Below, one piece after another: positions 1 through 5,974 of a stretch of DNA of 9,981 nucleotides (its first letter is position 1; every line of letters starts with the position of its first letter). This DNA comes from JAEXNA01 sp050486105. Lineage in GTDB: Bacteria > Vulcanimicrobiota > Xenobia > Xenobiales > JADMJV01. The translations under genes were made by a program, and so were the position numbers. The stretch lies in contig JBJHCR010000244.1 in NCBI GenBank assembly GCA_050486105.1, positions 1-9,981 of the forward strand. Direction: 5' to 3'. The notes beneath the pieces are model-generated. The model searched no databases, was not told where the DNA came from, and saw only the letters and a list, made by a program, of their open reading frames with translations.

Positions 1-57
1 GTTGAGTTCTCACCGGGGGTGTCCTCGGCCGGGGACGGCCTCCGGAACGGCCTTCGG

Positions 58-83
58 CCTTGCGAATCCCTCACTCTCCGCCA
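58..83 (+). tRNA. tRNA-Ser-like 3' end (fragment, no visible tRNA body)
   Basis: Positions 62-83 read GCGAATCCCTCACTCTCCG plus CCA, which looks like the 3' half of a serine tRNA: T-loop end, T-stem 3' strand CCCTC, acceptor 3' strand ACTCTCC, discriminator G, and encoded CCA at 81-83. The T-stem 5' strand expected just upstream (GAGGG) is absent; the bases there are GGCCT, and only two of five pairs could form. Bases 1-57 hold GC-rich self-complementary stretches (such as GTCC...GGAC and GGCCTTCGGCC) but no D-arm or anticodon arm that I can fit. Window truncation alone does not explain this, because a serine tRNA would begin only a few bases before position 1. A duplicated tRNA 3' end (an attachment-site scar), a degraded tRNA gene or an assembly chimera are all possible. 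The terminator directly downstream suggests that some stable transcript ends here. Confidence 0.35.
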
Positions 84-87
84 AAGG

Positions 88-111
88 AACCTCGTGAAGA
101 CGGGGTTTTTT
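88..111 (+). terminator. Intrinsic (Rho-independent) terminator
   Basis: AACCTCGT (88-95) pairs with ACGGGGTT (100-107), with one T-G pair, around the tetraloop GAAG. The stem runs straight into a six-T tract at 106-111. It starts five bases after the CCA of the tRNA-Ser-like end, so it would end that transcript. On the opposite strand the hairpin is followed by CCTTT only, so it is at best a weak terminator for the peptidase gene that converges from the right. Confidence 0.7.
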
Positions 112-147
112 GTTGCTCGGACAAGCTTTCGTGAACGAACCCCCGAC

Positions 148-1692
148 TCACCAGCTGCGGCGAAGCTTGCAGCCAATCACCAAGGGACGCTTTTGCTGGA
201 GCTCTCGAGCGAGCCCTTGATCGATTTCGAACTCAAGCTCGGGAAGGTCGCTTGAGAAAATCCAGGCCTGGAAAAATTCTGTCAGTGATCGATCGGAAGC
301 GTCCTCCATGATCTCGATGAAATCCGAAGTGGTGGCATGCCCCCCAGTAAATCTCTTCACATAGTTTCTCACCCCTTGGAAGTAGGCCGTGTCCCCTATC
401 TCTTTGCGCAAAGCGTAGTGGGTCAGGCCGCCGCGAAGGTAGGTGACCGTATTGAAGAGATCTTCGGCGGGAGGGTTGGCTAATGGGTTGCCGGGGAGGT
501 CTTCGGTGCTAAGGACCTCATAGGCTTGTCTGGCCTGGGATTCAAGTTCGGCCGGACCGAACTCTTTCTNNNNNNNNNNGCAGTAGGTAGCGAAGCCTTC
601 ATTGAGCCAGAGGTCCTGCCAGGTCCTGAGACTCACATCGTTGCCAAACCACTGATGAGCGATCTCGTGCGCCTGAACGGTCTCAAAGGAGGGATCTCCA
701 AGAAGCTCCCGGCCGAAGACTGAAAGAGTCTGGCACTCTAAGGCTGCGCCATTCAGGGAAGCATCGACCACCATCGCTCCGTAGTGCTGAAACGGGAAAG
801 GGCCGAAGAGTTTTACGAAGTGATCGATGATCTCTCTGGTTTTCGATATCTCTTGGGTGGATTGCTCCACCGCATCCTCAGGAACATAGTGCCTTAGGGC
901 CGGAAAGCTCTGGCTTGGGTCGTCAACCCGAACGTAGGGACCAACATTGACCGTCACCAGATAGCTGGCCATTGGGTCACGGGCATCCCAACGATAAGTG
1001 CTAGAGTTCCCTTGGGACACAACCTCTCGGAGTTCTCCATTGGTGGCGACGACCATGGGGTCTTCGACGGTGATCTCAAAAGCATAGGTGGCTTTGTCGA
1101 TTGGGTGATCGTTGACCGGGAACCAGGTGGAAGCACCATCGGGTTGTCCAAGGACGTAGCTACCCCCTGGAAAAGCTATCCAGCCCAGAGGAATGGGGAC
1201 AAAGCTCGAAGAGAAGGGTGCCGTCGCTCCTGAGTAGCGCACTACCACCTCGAAGCTCTGCTGTCCTCCTAGTGCCGTTTTTGGTTCGACTACCAGCTTT
1301 CGTGGCTCCCGAGTGAACGAAGCCCTTTCGCCATTCACTATAACCTCCTTGACTTCAAAGCCTAGAAGGTCCAGCCTAAAGAGGTTCAAGGCCGTTTCTG
1401 TGGTGGCCAGCATGGTGGTTGTTCCGCGCAGAAAATTCCCGGACTGTTCTACTTGGATTTTGACTTCGTAGTGATCAGCGAAGTACCCGCTGTTCCCAAG
1501 GCGAGGAGCGATGGGGTCGCCAACGCCTAAGCCGCCTTGGACAGGGGTATCTCCTGCGGTAGCCTGGATGGGTGAAGGCGCGTTCAAATCCCGATTTGCG
1601 CTGCCGCAGCCCACAAGGATGCCAAGGAGCAAGAAACCGTAGAAAAAACGAAACAGCGCAGAGGATCGGTGGTGAATTCGTATGCAAAGCAT
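148..1692 (-). CDS. M1-family zinc metallopeptidase, lipoprotein
   Basis: A membrane-anchored aminopeptidase-type enzyme (peptidase family M1, gluzincin), 514 residues. The N-terminus is a lipoprotein signal: positively charged start, hydrophobic run at about 13-28, and lipobox LVGC with the lipidated Cys at 29. Residues about 65-260 match the beta-rich N-terminal domain of M1 enzymes. The catalytic zinc site is complete: H342-E343-x-x-H346, then 18 residues, then E365 in WLNEGFATY. A Tyr in TVTYLRGG, about 65 residues later, fits the transition-state Tyr. The exopeptidase motif normally written GAMEN is GAALECQ (about 315-321): its Glu is kept but Met and Asn are lost, as in many divergent bacterial members. 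It lacks the long C-terminal helical domain of PepN, giving the short M1 architecture. Ten N at 570-579 hide four residues just after the zinc-ligand segment, but the frame is intact across them. I chose the ATG at 1690-1692 because it gives a proper signal peptide; the Shine-Dalgarno there is weak. Confidence 0.93.
   Translation of the reverse strand: MLCIRIHHRSSALFRFFYGFLLLGILVGCGSANRDLNAPSPIQATAGDTPVQGGLGVGDPIAPRLGNSGYFADHYEVKIQVEQSGNFLRGTTTMLATTETALNLFRLDLLGFEVKEVIVNGERASFTREPRKLVVEPKTALGGQQSFEVVVRYSGATAPFSSSFVPIPLGWIAFPGGSYVLGQPDGASTWFPVNDHPIDKATYAFEITVEDPMVVATNGELREVVSQGNSSTYRWDARDPMASYLVTVNVGPYVRVDDPSQSFPALRHYVPEDAVEQSTQEISKTREIIDHFVKLFGPFPFQHYGAMVVDASLNGAALECQTLSVFGRELLGDPSFETVQAHEIAHQWFGNDVSLRTWQDLWLNEGFATYCXXXXKEFGPAELESQARQAYEVLSTEDLPGNPLANPPAEDLFNTVTYLRGGLTHYALRKEIGDTAYFQGVRNYVKRFTGGHATTSDFIEIMEDASDRSLTEFFQAWIFSSDLPELEFEIDQGLARELQQKRPLVIGCKLRRSW
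570..579. other. Run of ten N (assembly gap or masked bases)
   Basis: Ten consecutive undetermined bases inside the M1 peptidase gene. The reading frame and family alignment continue correctly on both sides (FATYC, then four unknown residues, then KEFGPAEL), so the stated length is consistent with the true length rather than an arbitrary filler. Confidence 0.98.
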
Positions 1693-1736
1693 ACCGTCAG
1701 ATTTTCCCCACTGTCTCTGTGGCTAAACGGTTGGTC

Positions 1737-1748
1737 TCTAGTGCTAGA
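1737..1748. promoter_or_regulatory. Interrupted palindrome in a divergent intergenic region (possible operator)
   Basis: TCTAG-TG-CTAGA is a perfect 5+2+5 inverted repeat. It lies near the middle of the 134 bases between the divergent start codons of the M1 peptidase (1692) and the unknown gene (1827), where a shared regulator would bind. I could not identify convincing -35/-10 boxes on either strand around it, and a palindrome this short can arise by chance. Confidence 0.25.
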
Positions 1749-1826
1749 CGATCGAGCCTACAGTGCCCATTGTGGACTAATTTTGATTTCCGAGGTCCCA
1801 AGGAAGAGGGGTCTCGGATCTCCTGC

Positions 1827-2432
1827 GTGAAACTCTTCGAGAACGTGGCTATCGATACGCTCGAGGAAGCTCTCCCAATAATTCTCGGGGAAATGGTCGC
1901 CCTAAAAGGTGGTCTGCCTGCCCCAAGGGGTGAGATCAGTCTTGAACAAAGACTTTCGGCACTCGACAGGTTCGAAATGATGATCCGAATCGACGACGTC
2001 GCTGTTCAAGCCGGTCTCTCAGAAATCTGCCCTCAGCTGGACCGCTGGGCTACGGTCGACCCTCCCTCGCTGGTGAGACGACTTCGTCAGGAGCCCGGTC
2101 ACTTCTCTCTGGCGGCCCTGCTCACGCTTTCGCCTCAAGGGTTGGCAAGGATGGCCAGTGAACTGTCTCTGCTTCGATGGATGGAGGTGGTACGGGCCCT
2201 CAATCGAGTCAGTCCAGAACAGTTGACCCTCTTGCGTCAGAATCACCAAATGTTGGAGGATTACCTCCTGGGAATCTCATCAAGCCCTCCGCCTCTGGAC
2301 CTCCCTTGGGTTTTGCCCGTCCCCGCTCCTTCGATCCTCAGAGTTGTGCAAGGAATCAAGTTCCGCTATTCACTCCTGGAAGAGGAAGGCTATAGGGCAG
2401 CCATGGCTCGCTATATACGGTTCTTTTGCTAA
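1827..2432 (+). CDS. Hypothetical protein, mostly alpha-helical
   Basis: I do not recognise this 201-residue protein. The frame is open further upstream, into the antisense of the peptidase gene, but convincing coding character begins at the GTG at 1827 (VKLFENVAIDTLEEALP). A purine-rich AGGAAGAGGGG lies 15 bases upstream, longer than ideal, so the start is uncertain; an ATG at 1893 is the alternative. There is no signal peptide, no cysteine motif and no membrane segment. The sequence is rich in Leu, Glu and Arg, with amphipathic helices. The part at about 100-145 (SLAALLTLSPQGLARMASEL and the following residues) has the rhythm of short helical repeats such as those in FliG-middle or MgtE-N domains, but this is only a resemblance. 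A Pro-rich linker (SSSPPPLDLPWVLPVPAPS) precedes a last helical segment. A structured element starts 28 bases after its stop. Confidence 0.6.
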   Translation: MKLFENVAIDTLEEALPIILGEMVALKGGLPAPRGEISLEQRLSALDRFEMMIRIDDVAVQAGLSEICPQLDRWATVDPPSLVRRLRQEPGHFSLAALLTLSPQGLARMASELSLLRWMEVVRALNRVSPEQLTLLRQNHQMLEDYLLGISSSPPPLDLPWVLPVPAPSILRVVQGIKFRYSLLEEEGYRAAMARYIRFFC

Positions 2433-2460
2433 AATGTTCGCCCCGAAGGTTGAAAACCTT

Positions 2461-2658
2461 AGGATCTGGTCCGGAATAACTTTCTATTTTCGGTTGTCGA
2501 GGCGCCGAGGCCACCCACGCAAGCTCGGGTGGCCCCGTGGGTGTGGCAAGGCGGTTCGAGTATCGAGAATACTTAAGCGAGAACCAACGCTGCCAGCACC
2601 CAGAGGGTACCCGATGCATCGGCGGCCCAAAACGTGAAGTTATTCCGGACCTGATCCT
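2461..2658 (+). ncRNA. Structured element copy 1: candidate noncoding RNA with self-complementary ends
   Basis: A 198-base intergenic element closed by a 22 bp stem (P1): 2461-2482 pairs with 2637-2658 with a single T-T mismatch. Inside are: GAGGCGCCG (2499-2507), shared with copy 2; a copy-1-only hairpin GGCCACCC/GGGTGGCC (2509-2516 with 2527-2534); stem P2, GGTTC/GAACC (2553-2557 with 2581-2585), capped by AGTAT/ATACT (2559-2563 with 2569-2573); the conserved core starting at 2594 (CAGCACCCAGAGGGTACC), which holds hairpin P3, ACCC-AGA-GGGT (2598-2608); and hairpin P4, CCGAT-GC-ATCGG (2611-2622). The same order P1-GAGGCGCCG-P2-8 bases-core-P3-P4-P1 occurs at 3252-3430 with changed but still paired stems. 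No ORF worth calling lies within it. It begins 28 bases after the stop of the preceding + strand gene, so it could be a 3'-UTR element or a separate transcript. I cannot assign it to a known RNA family. Confidence 0.65.
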
Positions 2659-2709
2659 TAGAGTTCTTGACAAGCGAAACTGACTGAAAACGCTAGTCTT
2701 CTCACAGGG

Positions 2710-2748
2710 CCATCCGCCCGTCGGGCGCCCTCTGGAGAGGGGTGATGG
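2710..2748 (-). repeat. Compact three-way junction carrying a core-like motif
   Basis: These 39 bases fold perfectly as CCATC/GATGG (2710-2714 with 2744-2748) enclosing two hairpins: CGCCC-GTC-GGGCG (2715-2727) and CCCTC-TGGA-GAGGG (2728-2741). Read on the - strand, 2737-2719 gives CTCCAGAGGGCGCCCGACG, which matches the core of the structured element at 3367-3385 in 15 of 19 positions and that at 2598-2616 in 14 of 19. It also falls as two adjacent hairpins, as the core does. I find no long closing stem around it. It may be a reduced, inverted relative of the two full elements, or an unrelated structured leader of the downstream membrane-protein gene; the match is short and GC-rich. Confidence 0.35.
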
Positions 2749-2850
2749 ATTTCCTTATACTTGGGCTCGGGAGCGCTAGCTGAATAGCAGTCTACTTTTT
2801 ATTGATTTTGTTTCAGAGTTTTTTCAGGGATGTTCTTTAGGGTTCCGGAT

Positions 2851-2857
2851 AAGGAGA
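2851..2857 (+). promoter_or_regulatory. Ribosome binding site that fixes the start of the small membrane protein
   Basis: AAGGAGA is a near-consensus Shine-Dalgarno with its GGAG nine bases before the ATG at 2866. An upstream in-frame ATG at 2830 has nothing comparable, so translation most likely starts at 2866. Confidence 0.75.
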
Positions 2858-2865
2858 TCGAAAGA

Positions 2866-3243
2866 ATGTTCGCAAATAAGCATGTTAGCACCAATATTGC
2901 TCAGGACCTTGACCAAAGGGTGAAGCGTCACTTCTCCGGGCGAAAGTATCGATACATAGACTGGTCAGGAGAAGCTCTGCTGGTCGTTCTCTTCGCCTTC
3001 GTTCTGGGGGGAGCAGCCAAGGCTGTGGGTTTTCCCATTATGGCAGCAATGGCAACTCTGTTGGTCGGAGTCACCTATCTAGGGTTGGACGATGAGCCAA
3101 GTCCCAACGCCTGGTTGGCGCGACTGTCTCTGTTTATTACGGCCGCCTTCTATGGAGCTTTGGGCTATTGTTTCGGTTGGGTTGCCCTCTTGCTACTCCC
3201 GGGATTCTTCGTTTGCAGAGGATTGGCTCAACTCAAGAGTTAG
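2866..3243 (+). CDS. Small integral membrane protein of unknown function
   Basis: 125 residues starting at the ATG chosen by the strong Shine-Dalgarno at 2851. About 34 charged residues form a basic N-terminal tail (QRVKRHFSGRKYRY), likely cytoplasmic under the positive-inside rule. Hydrophobic segments follow at about 36-55, 56-74, 86-104 and 104-119; the third and fourth run together, so three or four membrane helices are possible. A short polar loop (LDDEPSPNAW) separates the second and third. I see no catalytic or binding motif and recognise no family. Its frame and Shine-Dalgarno make it a convincing gene. It sits between the two structured elements and ends nine bases before the second one. 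Confidence 0.7.
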   Translation: MFANKHVSTNIAQDLDQRVKRHFSGRKYRYIDWSGEALLVVLFAFVLGGAAKAVGFPIMAAMATLLVGVTYLGLDDEPSPNAWLARLSLFITAAFYGALGYCFGWVALLLLPGFFVCRGLAQLKS

Positions 3244-3251
3244 GCTGGCTA

Positions 3252-3430
3252 CTATACTCCCGTGCGTTGAGTTCGTAAGTTCTGCTGGGCGAGGAGGCGC
3301 CGTTCTGCCAAGGAGTACCGAGCGCATAATATTGGACATTTTTGAGTGAGGTATGACGTAGTCAGCATCCAGAGGGTACTCGACGGATCCGCGTCGGGGA
3401 AGGCGCACGACTCAACGCACGGGAGTGTAG
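3252..3430 (+). ncRNA. Structured element copy 2: candidate noncoding RNA with self-complementary ends
   Basis: A 179-base element of the same design as the one at 2461-2658. P1 is 21 bp with no mismatch (3252-3272 with 3410-3430, one T-G pair) and has a sequence unrelated to P1 of copy 1. GAGGCGCCG recurs at 3294-3302. P2 is GTACC/GGTAT (3315-3319 with 3350-3354), aligned base for base with GGTTC/GAACC of copy 1 and flanked by GCGA versus GTGA. The next 8 bases lead to the core at 3363-3385 (CAGCATCCAGAGGGTACTCG and onward; 20 of 23 identical to copy 1). P3 is ATCC-AGA-GGGT (3367-3377) and P4 is TCGACG/CGTCGG (3380-3385 with 3392-3397). Pairs that changed relative to copy 1 remain pairs. The extra hairpin of copy 1 is missing here. 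It starts nine bases after the stop codon of the membrane-protein gene and ends 50 bases before the acetyltransferase start. Confidence 0.65.
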
Positions 3431-3480
3431 ATTCAGCAGCTTCCTAGGGGATTCGCCAGGGAGTACGGAACGACCGAGTT

Positions 3481-4137
3481 ATGTTCACGGAAGATTGGTC
3501 CTATCGCGACCCGAAGCCGATAGATCTCGCCTCCTGGCCTCGCCGGGATCACTTCAAACTATTTTGCAGCTACGACGAGCCTTTCTTCTCCATTGTTTTT
3601 CGAGTAGATTGCACCGAACTGCTTCAGGCCTCAAAAAAGTGTGGACAAGCTCCTACGCTGGGGCTATGGCATGGGGTGGTCCAAGCGGCCAACGATATTG
3701 AGGCTTTCCGGCTTCGCATTATTGAAGGGCACCCTGTGGTCTTTGAGACGGTGCACCTCTCTGCCACTGTTCTGCGTGAAGACGAGACCTTTGCCATCGC
3801 CTTGATTCCCTACTTGCCAAGTCGAACAAACTTCGTGGTTGAGGCCAGAAAACGGGTGGAGCAGGCGCGTCAGAGTCGCGGACTGCACCTTGATCTCGAT
3901 GAGCGTCGCCCTGATCTGATTCATTTTTCAACCCTGCCTTGGTTTGCCTTCACCGGGTTGACGCACGCGCGCAAATTCTCTCGGCCGGAGAGTGAGCCGA
4001 AGATCGTGCTTGGACGATTTGAGGAGTCCGCAGGTCACTTCACTCTTCCGGTCTCGGTCACCGCCCACCACGCCCTGGTGGACGGGCTGCAAGTCGCACA
4101 ATTTAAGGCCGCCTTGGAAAGAGCTTACAGCCTCTGA
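3481..4137 (+). CDS. Chloramphenicol acetyltransferase-family O-acetyltransferase (CatA-like)
   Basis: 218 residues, the full length of the classical trimeric CAT family, which transfers acetyl from acetyl-CoA to a hydroxyl group. The N-terminal W19-P-R21-R-D-H24-F25 matches the family WxRxxHF motif, and FRLR (76-79) matches the second conserved block. Ser150 in FSTLPW corresponds to the Ser that holds the tetrahedral intermediate. H197 and D201 in HHALVDG are the catalytic His and its partner Asp. The active site therefore looks intact. Chromosomal members of this family do not always confer chloramphenicol resistance, so the natural substrate is unknown. The Shine-Dalgarno is weak; the start was chosen because the family alignment begins here. 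The 3' end overlaps by 13 bases the end of the converging nucleotidase-like gene, with no terminator in between. Confidence 0.92.
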   Translation: MFTEDWSYRDPKPIDLASWPRRDHFKLFCSYDEPFFSIVFRVDCTELLQASKKCGQAPTLGLWHGVVQAANDIEAFRLRIIEGHPVVFETVHLSATVLREDETFAIALIPYLPSRTNFVVEARKRVEQARQSRGLHLDLDERRPDLIHFSTLPWFAFTGLTHARKFSRPESEPKIVLGRFEESAGHFTLPVSVTAHHALVDGLQVAQFKAALERAYSL

Positions 4138-5897
4138 ATGCGGCCCTGGCCTTCCACTGGGTAGTCGACGGTCCGGATCACTCCGATTAGGTTGTTAGTG
4201 AGAAACCTGTTCAGGGAGTCGCGGTAGGTTTCTCCGAAGTTCGTGAACTCCAGCCCTTGGGTTGGGTACTGATCGCCGCCACCTGCGAGAAAACTCACGG
4301 TAGCGATGCTCAGGGATGGAGCCCCAGGAACGACGTTTCCGTTGGTGACTATTGAGGCCCCTCCGCTGCTGGTGACTTCTCTGATTCTCGATCCGGGATG
4401 GAGAAGTTGACCGTCCTGGTCAACTTGACGGGGTGGTTGATTGGGATCCCAGACCACGGTTAGGCCGGAGATTTGGGCAAACCGAGCGTTAGGCTGCTCT
4501 ACCTGGGAGACCCCGTTTTCCAGTAGGGCCTTAAGCTGTTCCGCAGAGACCTGGTCAAGGACGGTCAGAAAGCTGGGGAAGGGGGCCAACTGAGAAACCT
4601 CAAGAGCGGTGAATGGTCCGACGGGGAAATTCTGGTTTGCAGGGAGAGCCCCGGCGTTGAACAGGGCGACCTCAGGAGGAGCCACTCCAAACTGTCCGGC
4701 TAGGGCTTGGCCTCGAGCTAGTAGGGCATCGGCCATCAGATTTCCGGCGTTGGTCTCTTGAGTGTAGAGCTCAGCTTCGGTGGCTCTCAACTCCACTTCG
4801 GAGGTGGCGACCACGATTTGTTCTTGTTGGTTCAAGAAAGCTTGCACCGGGTTGACCACCATCTGTATCAACAGGGGGTCTTGGTCTACGGCGTCAGCCT
4901 CTGTTCCGCCCGCGACTCTGAGAAGTTCACCGCTCTCGATTCGGGCAACGGATCCCTCTGGTCCGACCTCCAAGGTTACCCGGCCAAGATATTTGTATTG
5001 GCCGGCACTAGTCACCATCGGAACTGAAGACCCGTTCCGATCGGGAGAGGCCGTAGGATAGGGACCCACCACCAACTCTTCATCGCCAGGGACGAGGAGG
5101 GTGTCTTGATTGGCTAAGAGCTGAAACGGAGTTCCTGCGATCAGCAGATCCACCCCATGGAGTTGACTTAGGAGGTGTTCGTTGTCCTGGAGGTTGTCCA
5201 GTTTACTGAGGACTAGGACAATGCCGGCTCCTCTCGACCTCAGGTCATCAATCTCTTCTTGAACGACCAAAGCGGTCTCCGGCTTCACTTCAACTCTTCT
5301 AGGGGTTGAGACGAAGGCGATGCGAGGCGTGGTTACTCCCACTAATCCGATCTTGAGACCATTCTTTTCCACTATCGTTCCGGCTGCCAGTCTCTGCTGT
5401 TGCTGCAGAGCCACCAAGTTCTGTTCGGCGCTGAAGTCCAGGTTCGCACTCAGGAACGGCATGCCGCGTGAAAAGCTGGTCACAAAGTTGGCAAAGACCT
5501 CAGGTCCAAAATCGAACTCATGGTTTCCTATGTTGCTGGCATCAAACCCTATGAGGTCCATGCCTAAGGCATCAAAGTAGGGGATCCCATTCTCGAGGCT
5601 GGCGTCGTAGACGGCGCTCGCCAAGCTGTTGTTGCCTACGCTGACCAACAAGATGTTGTCGAAGTCTTGTCGTTGCTTGGCTACCAGAGTTGCAAACCTA
5701 GCTATTCCCCCAAAGTTTTCGAGTTCTGCTCCAGCCTGGAGCAATAAGGAATTGCCGTCATTGTGATGGAGAATCGTGAGTGTTGTGCTCTTCGGTCCCT
5801 CGACAGGGGGAGGGATCAAAGGGAGCGAGTTGTTGCTCCCGCAACCGCAAAGGAGAAGAACGCCTAAGAGAAATGTGGTGAATGATATTTTGGACAC
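4125..5897 (-). CDS. 5'-nucleotidase/UshA-fold lipoprotein with a degenerate metal site
   Basis: 590 residues. The lipobox LCGC puts the lipidated Cys at 19. An N-terminal calcineurin-like phosphoesterase domain (about 38-310) is followed by the C-terminal 5'-nucleotidase domain (about 345-590), as in UshA-type enzymes that hydrolyse nucleotides at the cell surface. Fold landmarks are clear: TILHHND (41-47), GGIAR (63-67), GNHEFDFG (124-131), ETNAGNLMADA (381-391), SFLAGGGDQY (535-544). Most di-metal ligands are replaced. The DxH motif is D47-G-N49. The Asp of DxGD is N89. The His of the LSH motif is K232. The GHSH/GHTH motif is G-T256-P-F258. Only D47, N125 and H126 remain. In the C-terminal domain the phosphate-binding Arg of NGGGIR is P419. 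Hydrolase activity is therefore doubtful, and a binding or structural role is more likely. The start is GTG with a weak Shine-Dalgarno. The gene follows the flavoprotein gene by 77 bases and may be co-transcribed with it. Confidence 0.9.
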   Translation of the reverse strand: MSKISFTTFLLGVLLLCGCGSNNSLPLIPPPVEGPKSTTLTILHHNDGNSLLLQAGAELENFGGIARFATLVAKQRQDFDNILLVSVGNNSLASAVYDASLENGIPYFDALGMDLIGFDASNIGNHEFDFGPEVFANFVTSFSRGMPFLSANLDFSAEQNLVALQQQQRLAAGTIVEKNGLKIGLVGVTTPRIAFVSTPRRVEVKPETALVVQEEIDDLRSRGAGIVLVLSKLDNLQDNEHLLSQLHGVDLLIAGTPFQLLANQDTLLVPGDEELVVGPYPTASPDRNGSSVPMVTSAGQYKYLGRVTLEVGPEGSVARIESGELLRVAGGTEADAVDQDPLLIQMVVNPVQAFLNQQEQIVVATSEVELRATEAELYTQETNAGNLMADALLARGQALAGQFGVAPPEVALFNAGALPANQNFPVGPFTALEVSQLAPFPSFLTVLDQVSAEQLKALLENGVSQVEQPNARFAQISGLTVVWDPNQPPRQVDQDGQLLHPGSRIREVTSSGGASIVTNGNVVPGAPSLSIATVSFLAGGGDQYPTQGLEFTNFGETYRDSLNRFLTNNLIGVIRTVDYPVEGQGRIQRL

Positions 5898-5974
5898 GGC
5901 TGCCTATTCTCAGACAAGACGAACGGAGCCTGCTAATTGGGTGCGCACGACATTTTCCTGGATTAAAGTGCTCG

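Noticed and set aside
1572..1826. N-terminal extension of the unknown gene at 1827-2432
   Set aside because: The first part is antisense to the lipoprotein signal region of the M1 peptidase, and the residues lack coding character; the GTG at 1827 is preferred.
2461..2658. MITE or insertion-sequence remnant with terminal inverted repeats
   Set aside because: The termini differ completely between the two copies while the interior core is conserved, and I see no target-site duplication; the reverse is expected of a transposon family.
2356..2673. Protein-coding frames across copy 1 of the structured element (for example 2344-2637 + and 2356-2673 -)
   Set aside because: No ribosome binding sites and no recognisable protein; the sequence is explained by paired stems.
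2667..2699. TTGACA at 2667-2672 as the -35 box of a promoter for the membrane-protein gene
   Set aside because: No acceptable -10 box lies at 16-18 bases spacing (the bases there are ACGCTA/CGCTAG), so a consensus -35 alone is not enough.
3252..3430. Integron attC site
   Set aside because: GTTGAGT/ACTCAAC does occur within the stem, but in the wrong order and inside the arms. Copy 1 has no such pair, and both elements are longer than known attC sites.
3481..4137. Calling the acetyltransferase a chloramphenicol resistance gene
   Set aside because: The active site is intact, but many chromosomal members of the family act on other or unknown substrates; resistance cannot be inferred from sequence alone.
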